Shown here one piece after another: positions 34,763 to 43,041 of a stretch of DNA of 45,172 nucleotides. The stretch covers positions 1 through 45,172 of the forward strand of contig WGBG01000123.1 in assembly GCA_015494395.1 (NCBI GenBank), written 5' to 3'. The DNA comes from Deltaproteobacteria bacterium. Its GTDB lineage: Bacteria > Desulfobacterota > Dissulfuribacteria > Dissulfuribacterales > QOAL01. The stretch's first letter is position 1; each line of letters begins with the position of its first letter. Under the pieces are notes generated by a model that was not told the DNA's origin, searched no databases, and saw nothing but the letters and a program-made list of their open reading frames with translations. A program made the translations under genes and the position numbers.

Positions 34763-35470
34763 TTAAGGTTTTACCCCTGTTAACAACAGGTTTCTTACCT
34801 GTTTGGTGAAGAAATCAAAGCGGTTTTCACCTGTCATAATATGTCCAAAATGGGTGGAAAAATATCTTGCCAGCATCTCTTCTGATGAAAAAAGAAAAAG
34901 ATTCTGGCCATCCCGATAGTCTCCAGGCAGGTTTACCCTGATAATATTTTCCCCAACGTGTTCAGCCCCTTGCAGTATCCAGTTATCAGGATGATTTGTG
35001 GACACCAGTATCCTGCCCCCTTTTTTTAGTACCCGGGCGTATTCACCAATGGTCTTTTTGACTGCCTCTTCTCCCTGCACATAATGAATGACATTCATGG
35101 ATAACAGAAAGTCAAAGGAACCGTCTTCATAGGGAAGATTTTCATTTTCGCCTACCTTTACATGGATATCAAACCCGTATGCCTTTATGGTCCTACGGGC
35201 ATGTTCCACAATCTCCTGGTTTATTTCACAGGCTTCAACCTCCCAGCCCATCATGGCAAACGTTACGCTGTTAAAACCAGAGCCGCAGCCTACATCGAGC
35301 ATCTTTCTGCCATTACCCTCTTGAAGCCCGCTGCCAAGGTAGCCTCCCCTTAATAGGTGCAGCAAGTATTGCATTCCAGGGGCCGAGATCCTTCTGTTGT
35401 TTTGGGCATGACGAGTGGTGTGGTAATATTCGTTGTGCCTCTGTTCAAAATCCTCTGACATGTTTACCAT
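34763..35470 (-). CDS. class I SAM-dependent methyltransferase
   Basis: A 235-residue cytosolic methyltransferase of the UbiE/methyltransferase-11 type. Motif I LDVGCGSGFNS, the acidic motif II (VEACEIN), and LPYEDGSFDFLLSMNVIHY are all in order. The last 90 residues form a lid or substrate domain with no diagnostic motif. It probably methylates a sugar or peptide-like intermediate in the cluster. The start at ATG 35470 is preceded by AAGGGC; a second ATG lies three codons in. Confidence 0.88.
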   Translation of the reverse strand: MVNMSEDFEQRHNEYYHTTRHAQNNRRISAPGMQYLLHLLRGGYLGSGLQEGNGRKMLDVGCGSGFNSVTFAMMGWEVEACEINQEIVEHARRTIKAYGFDIHVKVGENENLPYEDGSFDFLLSMNVIHYVQGEEAVKKTIGEYARVLKKGGRILVSTNHPDNWILQGAEHVGENIIRVNLPGDYRDGQNLFLFSSEEMLARYFSTHFGHIMTGENRFDFFTKQVRNLLLTGVKP

Positions 35471-35492
35471 AGAGTCTGCCCTTGCCCGCTAT

Positions 35493-36659
35493 TTAAAATT
35501 TTCTGCAACACCTGTTACACGCCGGGAAGTTTCCATATTTTAATATGTACTGGCGGAACTGCTGTGCCCTGTTGCCATTCCAGATGTCCTGAAATCTCTC
35601 TTCAAAGATATTGCCGATAGAATCTGAACAGCAACGTCCGTTAAATACCACGTCTCCGTTGTAAAGGATCTGGCAATGGCTCCAGGGGACATTACACGTG
35701 ATCTCAGGGTGCATGAAATCATCGGTGCAGAACCACTGATAGAGTTCCTTTGTCGATAGTTCACACGGGAAAAAGTAGTAATGAAATTTGTCCTGGGGGT
35801 ATCTTTGTTTGAGCTCCGATATCTCCTCTTGGAGTTTCCCCACATCAACTGCCTCCCTTGCGCTGTCTGATAGGCTGCTTTCAGTTACGGGCGCAAGGCT
35901 GAAGTTAATGGTGTTCATCTGTTCTGCCTCCCTGCCCGTTATGAAACGCAGGAAACTGAACGAAACGTAGATTTCAGGCAGGATACCCTCCTGCTCCAAG
36001 TGTTCCATGAACGATAGGATATGATTGAAATTGTGTCCGGATATGGCCATTGATATCCCTAAAACCGGGTGATCAGAGCATAGTTCTTTTTTTATTTTTA
36101 TTACCTTTTGCAATCCCTCAATCACCCGGTTGAAAGTCCCAGGTATACCACGGATCTTGTCATGAATTTCAGGTGGCCCGTCCAGGGATACCCTAAGTAC
36201 ATCAGTTCCTGTTTCAACTGCCTGCCTGGCGTATTTTGAAAGAAGCACTCCATTGGTCTGTAAGTTAAAGACAAGCCCTTTGGATTTGACATATGATCCA
36301 AAGGTAAACAGGTCCTTGCGCATCAAGGGCTCAAGGAAGGTTGGACGTATGATGCACCTGAAAGGCGCTACCTCATCAACAAGCCTGTAGAGGACATCCA
36401 GTGGGATCTCTTCAGCGGCCTTTTTGTCGCCAGTGCCCCGGAGATAGAAGAAATTTTTCAGATTTTTTGAGCGCTTTTGGCTGCCCACATCACAGTGGGC
36501 ACAACGGAGGAAACAGGTGTTATTGACGGCAAGAGAGATGGTATGCGGCATTGGGGCAACGGTTCCGCGTAGTTTGTATCCTTGCGCCCGTTTTTCAAAC
36601 TCCAGCTGTCTGTTATAATACGCCTTTGAACTTTCCTTTATAAATTGGCGGGTGGGCAT
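35493..36659 (-). CDS. radical SAM/SPASM-domain protein
   Basis: A 388-residue radical SAM enzyme. The cluster-binding Cx3Cx2C is C49-C53-C56 (CFLRCAHC). The 4Fe-4S/SAM barrel extends to about 240. The C-terminus has a Cys-rich SPASM-like segment (CNVPWSHCQILYNGDVVF, then RCC and a final CNRCC) that would bind auxiliary clusters. SPASM enzymes modify peptides, proteins or, as in sugar-dehydrogenating members, small substrates. No precursor peptide is visible next to it, and gaps in the cluster are too short for one. It is adjacent to a second radical SAM/SPASM gene, 34 bases away. Confidence 0.85.
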   Translation of the reverse strand: MPTRQFIKESSKAYYNRQLEFEKRAQGYKLRGTVAPMPHTISLAVNNTCFLRCAHCDVGSQKRSKNLKNFFYLRGTGDKKAAEEIPLDVLYRLVDEVAPFRCIIRPTFLEPLMRKDLFTFGSYVKSKGLVFNLQTNGVLLSKYARQAVETGTDVLRVSLDGPPEIHDKIRGIPGTFNRVIEGLQKVIKIKKELCSDHPVLGISMAISGHNFNHILSFMEHLEQEGILPEIYVSFSFLRFITGREAEQMNTINFSLAPVTESSLSDSAREAVDVGKLQEEISELKQRYPQDKFHYYFFPCELSTKELYQWFCTDDFMHPEITCNVPWSHCQILYNGDVVFNGRCCSDSIGNIFEERFQDIWNGNRAQQFRQYILKYGNFPACNRCCRKF

Positions 36660-36693
36660 ATGTGATGACCTTAAGGTTTATTGATGTTATTTG

Positions 36694-37830
36694 CTACGAG
36701 ACCTCATTGAGTATGGTCTGCTTCATTTTAAACAGAGATTGTTCTTTATTCCTCATAGATATATTTCGGCTTCTATGCCCGGAGCACCTGCGGACTGCCC
36801 TGACGAGATAGTCTTCCATGCGGGCGATTTCAGAGTAAAAATTATCAGGTAAGTGATAATCTTGCTGCCACTTAATGGTGCATTTACTGCAAAGACTCCC
36901 ATTTTTCTCAATTTTAGTGTAGTGGTGATCCAGAATGGCCTTGCGAAATCTTAACATCCTGTCATGGTTCCATATCTCCATGAATCCTTGCCGGGCCAGG
37001 TCCCCTATGACATAACGGTTATCGAAGTCATAGTTGCATCCCACGGCACTTCCGTCGCTATTTATGGAGAGCAGGTCCCACGGGGTGTTACAGCATGGAT
37101 ATTTCGCTGGGGATTGGTTGTTGAGTTCCCGGTATGCCAAATTGGCCTCTTCTATAGTACCCATATGGTTGAAAAGGGTGCCGGTTACTATGTGATGGAA
37201 GGGGAACCTGGAGAAAAATTTTTGAAATTCTTCTAACTCCTTCCTGTTTTTTTCCTGTTCGATTATGCCCAGGATTACAGCAAGATGATATCCTTTTTTT
37301 TCGTAGCGGGCCTCAAAGAGATTAAAAAGGTTTTCAATAACCCGGCGGAATTTCCCGCCTTTTCTGATTTTTTCGTATGTTTCAGCCCGTGCCCCATCAA
37401 TAGAGATGTGAAGGTAGTCAAGTCCTGAGTCCACAAGTCTGGCCGAATTTTCACGGGTCAGGAGGGATGCATTGGTATTCATCAGGGTGAAAAATCCCTT
37501 TTTGGCCGCATAATTAATTATTTCAAAGATCTTTTTATGGAGGAGAGGTTCACCAACTCCTGTGAACTGGATCTTTGTATGAAGTCTCAGATGTTCAATT
37601 TCATCTATCCTGCGTTTGTAAAGTGATACATCCAGGTACGATGGTTTGCGGCTTAAGGCGCCATTATGCACACAGTGTATGCATTTATAATTGCATACAT
37701 TGGTGGGCTCTATATAAATTTTTCTCGGAGGGAAATTGCAGTATATCTCCTTGTTTAAGGTGGTCTTGATATATTTGAGGCGGTCCCTTTGGATATTAAG
37801 CTCAAACTCCACCATGTCTTCGAATTTCAT
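36694..37830 (-). CDS. radical SAM/SPASM-domain protein
   Basis: A 378-residue radical SAM enzyme with C46-C50-C53 (CNYKCIHC), the GEPLLH motif (SAM binding) and DGARAETYEKIRKGG typical of SPASM enzymes. C-terminal cysteines (YPCCNTPW, GCNYDF, CSKC) suggest auxiliary Fe-S clusters. A 45-residue basic tail follows. It is the first of two successive radical SAM genes, is distinct in sequence from the second, and has a clear GGGAG ribosome binding site about 6 bases before the ATG. The target is unknown. Confidence 0.87.
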   Translation of the reverse strand: MKFEDMVEFELNIQRDRLKYIKTTLNKEIYCNFPPRKIYIEPTNVCNYKCIHCVHNGALSRKPSYLDVSLYKRRIDEIEHLRLHTKIQFTGVGEPLLHKKIFEIINYAAKKGFFTLMNTNASLLTRENSARLVDSGLDYLHISIDGARAETYEKIRKGGKFRRVIENLFNLFEARYEKKGYHLAVILGIIEQEKNRKELEEFQKFFSRFPFHHIVTGTLFNHMGTIEEANLAYRELNNQSPAKYPCCNTPWDLLSINSDGSAVGCNYDFDNRYVIGDLARQGFMEIWNHDRMLRFRKAILDHHYTKIEKNGSLCSKCTIKWQQDYHLPDNFYSEIARMEDYLVRAVRRCSGHRSRNISMRNKEQSLFKMKQTILNEVS

Positions 37831-37854
37831 AGTCTTCTCCCACAGTATAAAAGG

Positions 37855-39048
37855 TCAGGGGGCTCGACAGACAACAAATTCAAGGGTGGCCTCCACCTCG
37901 TTGGCCCTGTTCCAGGCCTCTGCCCTGTCTCTTCCTGATGTAACCACGTACCCTGCCCTGGAGAGGCTGTTGGGGAGGTGGCCTACCATATCACCGGGCC
38001 TTTTCACTATCCCAAAGTCAAGGATGCCGGGAAGTTGTTTGGCCTTGTTGATGTTTCTTATTTCAACCAGGCGTCCCCTTGGCGGGTTGAAAAAACGGTA
38101 ACATGCCCCCTTGAGAAAAAACGGGGTCATGGCCGGTTGCTCGCCGCTCAATATCCTTGCCAGAAGGGCGGGCATGTTCAGGCCGGTGGTGGCCTCAACA
38201 ATGGTGGAGAAGATATGGCCACCGCCGCCTCTACCTCCGATTTCAACAAGATAGGGCTCTCCTTCATCACTTACAATAACCTCTGTGTGGGTGGCAGAAT
38301 GCGTAAGGCCCAACGCGTAAACAGCACGATGAACAAGCCTTCGGACCTTTGCCATGGTCTGTTCATCAAGATATGCCTGGTAATTAAGGCTTGTTGCCAC
38401 CCTGGTCTTAAGTGGTGGTTTGAATTTGTCTGAAGTTGCGAGAATTTCATGTTTCCCCTGGCATACCAGGCCCTCTATCGTTAGCTCAGTGCCTTCAATG
38501 AATTCTTCCAGTATGATTTTTCCGTTTCGGGCAAATGGCCGGGCGAATTCATAGGCTGATTTAAGTTCTTCCAGGGCAGTTACTATCATAATTCCACGGC
38601 CTGACCCCCCACTGTCCGCGGGCTTTATTATTGCAGGAAAGCCTATTTCTCGGCTGGCTTCCATGGCACCGTCAAAATTGGTGAAAACTGAAAATCTGGG
38701 TTGGGAAAGTCCTGCAGCGCGCCATACATTCCTCATACGTTCCTTGTCAACAATAGCCTCAACACATTCAGGCCCGTTGCCTGGGAGCCCAAGTTTGTCT
38801 ATTACATAGGCGTGGCTGCGCATGCCAAATTCGTTTAATGGCATTACGCAATCCACCGCCCTTTTTGCCGCTATGCTTAAAACCCCTTTTCTGTCACTGA
38901 TATCAACCGGATAGAATTCGTCTGCCAAGGGGCCAGCCGGGGCATCTTTGTCACGGTCAATGGCGATAACATGCCAATTATCCCTTTTGAGGCAATGGAC
39001 TATCCGAGCGTGGTATAAGCCTGCCCCCAAGATCAGCACTTTTTTCAT
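37855..39048 (-). CDS. ATP-grasp carboxylate-amine/thiol ligase
   Basis: A 397-residue ATP-grasp protein. An N-terminal pre-ATP-grasp Rossmann domain (KKVLILGAGLYHARIV) is followed by the ATP-binding FPAIIKPADSGGSGRGI and ILEEFIEGTELTIEGL, and the metal/phosphate loop THTEVIVSDEGEPYLVEIGGRGGGG. A C-terminal domain of about 90 residues completes it. Such ligases (PurK/BacD/carnosine synthase type) join a carboxylate to an amine through an acyl phosphate. The start ATG at 39048 overlaps the stop of the RraA-like gene (ATGA), so the genes are coupled. It could form an amide on an amino-sugar or an amino acid conjugate; this is inference. Confidence 0.85.
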   Translation of the reverse strand: MKKVLILGAGLYHARIVHCLKRDNWHVIAIDRDKDAPAGPLADEFYPVDISDRKGVLSIAAKRAVDCVMPLNEFGMRSHAYVIDKLGLPGNGPECVEAIVDKERMRNVWRAAGLSQPRFSVFTNFDGAMEASREIGFPAIIKPADSGGSGRGIMIVTALEELKSAYEFARPFARNGKIILEEFIEGTELTIEGLVCQGKHEILATSDKFKPPLKTRVATSLNYQAYLDEQTMAKVRRLVHRAVYALGLTHSATHTEVIVSDEGEPYLVEIGGRGGGGHIFSTIVEATTGLNMPALLARILSGEQPAMTPFFLKGACYRFFNPPRGRLVEIRNINKAKQLPGILDFGIVKRPGDMVGHLPNSLSRAGYVVTSGRDRAEAWNRANEVEATLEFVVCRAP

Positions 39049-39692
39049 GGCCTTTCCCTGTATTTTTTCAGGCAAACTGTTTCAAACGTATTCCATTTAA
39101 GCCGGTCAATGCAGTCAAACCATTGGTCTTCCAGGTCCTCTATAGCCTGCAATCTTTTTATAAAATCAAGAGTTTGTTTCTCACGCGGTATTATTACCAC
39201 TCCGGAATCGTCACAAACGGCTATGGCGCCTTCATAGGGCCTTCTCAGCTCCCTCTCCCTTTCGGGGGGAAGGAACGCATGGCTTTCCCGGTTAAAGCAT
39301 CCAATGGGGGTAGGCCCTTCATACCAGATAGGCCATTCTTCCTTGATGAGGTGGGGAATATCACGCAGTTTACCCTTTACCACTATTCCTGCAGCCTGGC
39401 GGTACAGCATGAGGAATTTAGAGACGAGAGACCCAAAGAGGGCACGATCATTACAGTCGATGGCATCCACAACCAGGATCTGGTTCTCTGGAAAATTCTG
39501 GATCATGTAATGCAGGGCCCAGTTGGACTCATTATAACCATATGCCCAGAAGACTTTTCCAACCCTGAACTGTTTTCTCGTAATAGGCATCAAACCCGGT
39601 ATGACCCCGGATTTGTCCAGGCAATCTGATATCTCTGTAGAGCTGATACGATTCCGCCTTATCGTGTCTATGATGGTATCTTGAATGTCCAT
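39045..39692 (-). CDS. RraA-like/aldolase-fold protein
   Basis: A 215-residue protein of the RraA/HMG-aldolase (dimethylmenaquinone methyltransferase-like) superfamily. The core GSLVSKFLMLYRQAAGIVVKGKLRDI has the family GxLV...RGxxGxVxxGxxRD pattern, including the catalytic-type R-D pair, but Lys replaces the usual Asp before the Gly. In the family, members either bind RNase E or cleave 4-hydroxy-4-methyl-2-oxoglutarate-like compounds. RNase E regulation is unlikely from this context. The operon partners are the amidohydrolase-like gene (3 bases upstream) and ATP-grasp ligase (overlapping). A retro-aldol or lyase activity on a keto-acid is the best guess. Confidence 0.72.
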   Translation of the reverse strand: MDIQDTIIDTIRRNRISSTEISDCLDKSGVIPGLMPITRKQFRVGKVFWAYGYNESNWALHYMIQNFPENQILVVDAIDCNDRALFGSLVSKFLMLYRQAAGIVVKGKLRDIPHLIKEEWPIWYEGPTPIGCFNRESHAFLPPERERELRRPYEGAIAVCDDSGVVIIPREKQTLDFIKRLQAIEDLEDQWFDCIDRLKWNTFETVCLKKYRERP

Positions 39693-39695
39693 TGC

Positions 39696-40484
39696 CTACC
39701 CCGTTTTGTCAGAATGAATTTGAGGGAAAAAACGCAAGATATTGGCCCCCAGGATACCTCCTTCTTCCAGGATTTTCGGTGTGTATCCCAGTCCTGTGAG
39801 GGTATTAAGGACTTTGCCCATATCCCCTTCAGGAAAATCCGAACCTATGCAAAGCCTCTTTTCAAAGGTGTCAAGGAGAAATGCAATGTCATCACCAATT
39901 GAGGAGCGGGCAAATCTGGTTAGTGTCAGGCTGACATCCAAGAGTACATTTTCCAGAGGACGAATCACCTCTGAGGTGGCAAGCACCTCAAAGTATCCGC
40001 CGTGTACAATAATCAGCCTTGTTTCGTCATGTTTTGTGCAAAGTTCATGAAGAACGTCATAAAGTGGACGCCCAAGAGGTGGCATGGGGGGGCGCTGTAT
40101 CGTGCAGATCATTGCCGTCAGGTTGTGCCTGCCTGCGGTTTTGATTGCAGTATGAACCCCATCTGACAGGAAGGTGGTTCCTGAAAGCCGGGGATGAATC
40201 TTGATCCCCATAAAACCCAGGGCTGCAGCCTCTTTTACCGCTTGGGTTATGCTTTCCAAAGGCATTCCGGTATCAATTCCGCAAACCGGGATGAAATGGG
40301 AAGGATGGTGGCAACATGCATCAAGGATGAGCCGGTTGTCTGAAAAGGTAGGAATGCCAGTCAGTACAGCCATGTCAACCGCATTTTTTCGCATGGACTC
40401 AAGCAGGGCAGAGAGTGACGCATCATAATCTCCGCTGAGCCATTTCCCATCTTTAGTAATATGGGTAAGTGCGTCAACAATCAT
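39696..40484 (-). CDS. amidohydrolase-2-like TIM-barrel protein
   Basis: A 262-residue TIM barrel of the amidohydrolase_2/ACMSD-like superfamily, which includes metal-dependent decarboxylases and hydrolases. Family landmarks are GFMGIKIHPRLSGTTF, IVHGG and IGSDFPEGD. The N-terminal HxH metal motif, normally near residue 5-9, reads DALTH, with Leu in place of the first His. Either the metal site is altered or the enzyme has a different activity. It starts the three-gene module with the RraA-like and ATP-grasp genes and is 23 bases after the GT4 gene. Confidence 0.72.
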   Translation of the reverse strand: MIVDALTHITKDGKWLSGDYDASLSALLESMRKNAVDMAVLTGIPTFSDNRLILDACCHHPSHFIPVCGIDTGMPLESITQAVKEAAALGFMGIKIHPRLSGTTFLSDGVHTAIKTAGRHNLTAMICTIQRPPMPPLGRPLYDVLHELCTKHDETRLIIVHGGYFEVLATSEVIRPLENVLLDVSLTLTRFARSSIGDDIAFLLDTFEKRLCIGSDFPEGDMGKVLNTLTGLGYTPKILEEGGILGANILRFFPQIHSDKTG

Positions 40485-40507
40485 GGTATGGTGTCCCGGT
40501 GCTGTCT

Positions 40508-41680
40508 TTATTCAAGTGTTTGACCTGACAGGAGTTCTTCTCCCAGTTTAATGGTAGATGCGATGCTTACCGGAACGCTGTGGTATTTAACAATAAAATC
40601 ACGGCCCCTGCTCCCCATCTCCTCCCTGTAGTTCGGGTCATCTGACAACCTTTCAAGGCCATCTGCCACGTCATCTGCCGTAAGTACATTTATGTTCGGT
40701 ACCGGCGGTTCTCCTACATTTTTTCTATGTTCATGATCTATATAGCTGCAGACAGGGGTGGCTGTGGACATTGCTTCAAGAAGCAGTGCCCCATGATTTC
40801 CGATTTCCGGGAATATCTGGTCCAACACCACGTCTGACATGTTGAGTTTTTCCACCAGGCCCAGTTTACAACATGGAGGTAACCATCTGGTGATCTTTTC
40901 AAGCCCTTCGCTCTTAACAAGTTGCTTGGCCCTATGCCTGTCCCAGCCTCGATACGTCATCCACAGTTCCACCGGTCTGGAGGTGCGAGTCAGGAATTTT
41001 TTCACCCCCTGTATAAATATGTCAGTACCCTTGGAATAATTGAGCTCCCTTATCTTGATATAGTGGAGCTGGGAGGGGATAAAGATGACAAACTTATCCG
41101 CGCACCCCTCTTCCTTTCGCAGTAATGCACGCTTTTCAGATGAAAATGGATGAAAGAGTTCGGTATCCACGGGTTGAAGCCAGGTTCGGAACCGCTCACG
41201 GGGTAACCCCAGGCGTTCCACCAGATCTATATGCCGCTTGGAATGGAGACCATTCAGAATAAACCCTGCCTCCTCAAGTATGGTCTTCATGTAGACATGG
41301 CGCGACTTTTCCGTGGCATTGCCCTTCTGGAATATCCATCTGCTTACGTCACCACCAAATGGGATATAGAGAAAGGGTTTGTTGGCAATAACCGCCCAGT
41401 ATGCTGAGAGCCCCATACATACCATGAAATCGCACTCCCCGATCTGGGATAATATGGTCTGTCCACCGGGTGAAAATGGAGTGGTTCCAGTAAAGTCCAG
41501 TGTCCTTATATTTGCACAGTCCTCGTCTGATATCTCAGGTTGATCCCAGGCTATGGCCATTCGGGGATGTACCCCAGCCTCCATAAAAAAGAGTGATGAG
41601 TGACCAGCCTGCCTAATGCCCTTGGATATCAGATAGAGGAGCGGGGTGTTACCTAGACAGTTTATTTTCAGTGTTTTCAT
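40508..41680 (-). CDS. GT4-type glycosyltransferase
   Basis: A 390-residue GT-B glycosyltransferase. The C-terminal half shows the usual family-4 pattern: donor-binding region VDTELFHPF, FIPSQLHYIK..KGTDIFIQG, and DVVLDQIFPEIGNHGALLLEAMSTATPV, the acidic E-(x)7-E-like segment in the nucleotide-sugar site. The C-terminus SRGRDFIVKYHS matches GT4 ends. The sugar is unknown. Its start lies 32 bases inside the upstream radical SAM/TPR gene, so expression is coupled. Confidence 0.83.
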   Translation of the reverse strand: MKTLKINCLGNTPLLYLISKGIRQAGHSSLFFMEAGVHPRMAIAWDQPEISDEDCANIRTLDFTGTTPFSPGGQTILSQIGECDFMVCMGLSAYWAVIANKPFLYIPFGGDVSRWIFQKGNATEKSRHVYMKTILEEAGFILNGLHSKRHIDLVERLGLPRERFRTWLQPVDTELFHPFSSEKRALLRKEEGCADKFVIFIPSQLHYIKIRELNYSKGTDIFIQGVKKFLTRTSRPVELWMTYRGWDRHRAKQLVKSEGLEKITRWLPPCCKLGLVEKLNMSDVVLDQIFPEIGNHGALLLEAMSTATPVCSYIDHEHRKNVGEPPVPNINVLTADDVADGLERLSDDPNYREEMGSRGRDFIVKYHSVPVSIASTIKLGEELLSGQTLE

Positions 41681-43037
41681 AACCGTTAGTATATCCAGCT
41701 TTTTTTATCTCTTCTTTTGCACGTACAAACCTTGCGCTTTCATTGCGAAATATTAATGCCTTTTCAATGTGATATAAGGCATCTCTGTATTTACCCATGG
41801 CTTCAAGGCTCCGGGCAAGCCCAAAATTTGCCTGGGGAGAGCAGTGGTCGTGACTTAGGGCATCTTTGAAGTTTTTGTGTGCCCTGTCAGGATGTCCGGA
41901 ATACAATTCCATTTCGCCCCTGTTGCAGGCGGCGGCACACCTGTCGATTTTCTTGGCAATAGTCTTGTAAATACGCAGATAATTATATTCACAATTTTTA
42001 CATCTGGCTGGGAATTTTTTTTCATGAAGTGCCTTCATGAGATGAAGACGGTGGCGGTTGTTGATAATTTTCCATAGGCTGTCATTGTGAATATTACCAA
42101 ACATATATTTTTTGTAACGTCTTAACGGACAGCAAAGAGACATGTTTCCCAACAGTTCTCTTTCTGTGAATTGAATCTGACCAAAATTGAGCCACATACA
42201 ATCAAACGCTGTCCAGCATGGCACCGGTTTGGTTAAAATATCCTCAAGTGGTTCTTTGTGGAGGTTTGTGAGTATTGCCGAGTAAAGGGGTTGGTTGAAG
42301 TTGATCCCAACTTTTTCAGCCAGTTTATTGCCCTCCTTTATTATCCCGAATATCTCATTTTGACTTTCAAAGTCCTTGAAAAATAATCCATCAGTGCTGT
42401 ATTCCATTTCAACCACCATCTTTGCAAAAAAATTTTTTATTCCAAGGTCATGGGCAATTTTTATAACCTTTTTCAGGGAATGAATATTTTGGGGTGTGAT
42501 GATGAAATGGAGGTTTAGACTGGTAGCGGATTGTTTTTTCGCAATAAAGGAAGACGCCTTTTCTATGTTTGCCAGGGTGGTCTCAAAACATGATCCAGGG
42601 CGGGTTTCCTCATATTCTCGCTTGTTTCCACCATCCAGGTTGGTATTAATTGCCTTGATTCCAAGGTCAATACAGCGTTCAATGTAAGGGGCAGCAGGAA
42701 GGGAAAAGTTACTCACCACACTAAACGGGATACTGAGCGATCTGGCTTTCTCCATCATTGGAATTAGATGAGGGTTAAGAAAAGGTTCACCAAGTCCTGA
42801 GAAGTTGATGGAAAAAGATTCCCCATTTTCTTCGTAAAATTGCCATAACTTGGTGATTTGTTTGCCAAATATCCCTTTGTTAAGCATGAAATTGGGGGCT
42901 CGCACCGCAGGGATACCCTTTGCGAGCTTCCTGGAATGGTAAGGGCAGTAAACGCACTTAAGATTGCAAACATGTGTGGTATTGATACCTATAAATGAAG
43001 GTAAGCGGTCCTTGATTTTGACAGGAGAAGAAGTCAA
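41649..43037 (-). CDS. radical SAM protein with C-terminal TPR domain
   Basis: A 462-residue protein if started at the TTG at 43037, which has GGAG about 7 bases upstream and lies just after the NodB-like stop. A longer TTG start at 43112 has no ribosome binding site and overlaps that gene by 71 bases. The radical SAM core has C24-C28-C31 (CNLKCVYC) and GLGEPFLNP. A Cys-rich SPASM-like part (CWTAFDCMW, CCPLRR, CKNCEY) follows, then two TPR-like repeats (about 375-450; GHPDRAHKNFKDALS, GKYRDALYHIEKAL). The TPR fusion may dock a protein partner. Target unknown. Confidence 0.8.
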   Translation of the reverse strand: MTSSPVKIKDRLPSFIGINTTHVCNLKCVYCPYHSRKLAKGIPAVRAPNFMLNKGIFGKQITKLWQFYEENGESFSINFSGLGEPFLNPHLIPMMEKARSLSIPFSVVSNFSLPAAPYIERCIDLGIKAINTNLDGGNKREYEETRPGSCFETTLANIEKASSFIAKKQSATSLNLHFIITPQNIHSLKKVIKIAHDLGIKNFFAKMVVEMEYSTDGLFFKDFESQNEIFGIIKEGNKLAEKVGINFNQPLYSAILTNLHKEPLEDILTKPVPCWTAFDCMWLNFGQIQFTERELLGNMSLCCPLRRYKKYMFGNIHNDSLWKIINNRHRLHLMKALHEKKFPARCKNCEYNYLRIYKTIAKKIDRCAAACNRGEMELYSGHPDRAHKNFKDALSHDHCSPQANFGLARSLEAMGKYRDALYHIEKALIFRNESARFVRAKEEIKKAGYTNGYENTENKLSR

Positions 43038-43041
43038 TGAG

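Noticed and set aside
34724-37854. RiPP precursor peptide beside the radical SAM genes
   Set aside because: Spacers are 22-39 bases and no small open frame with a ribosome binding site is seen on either strand.
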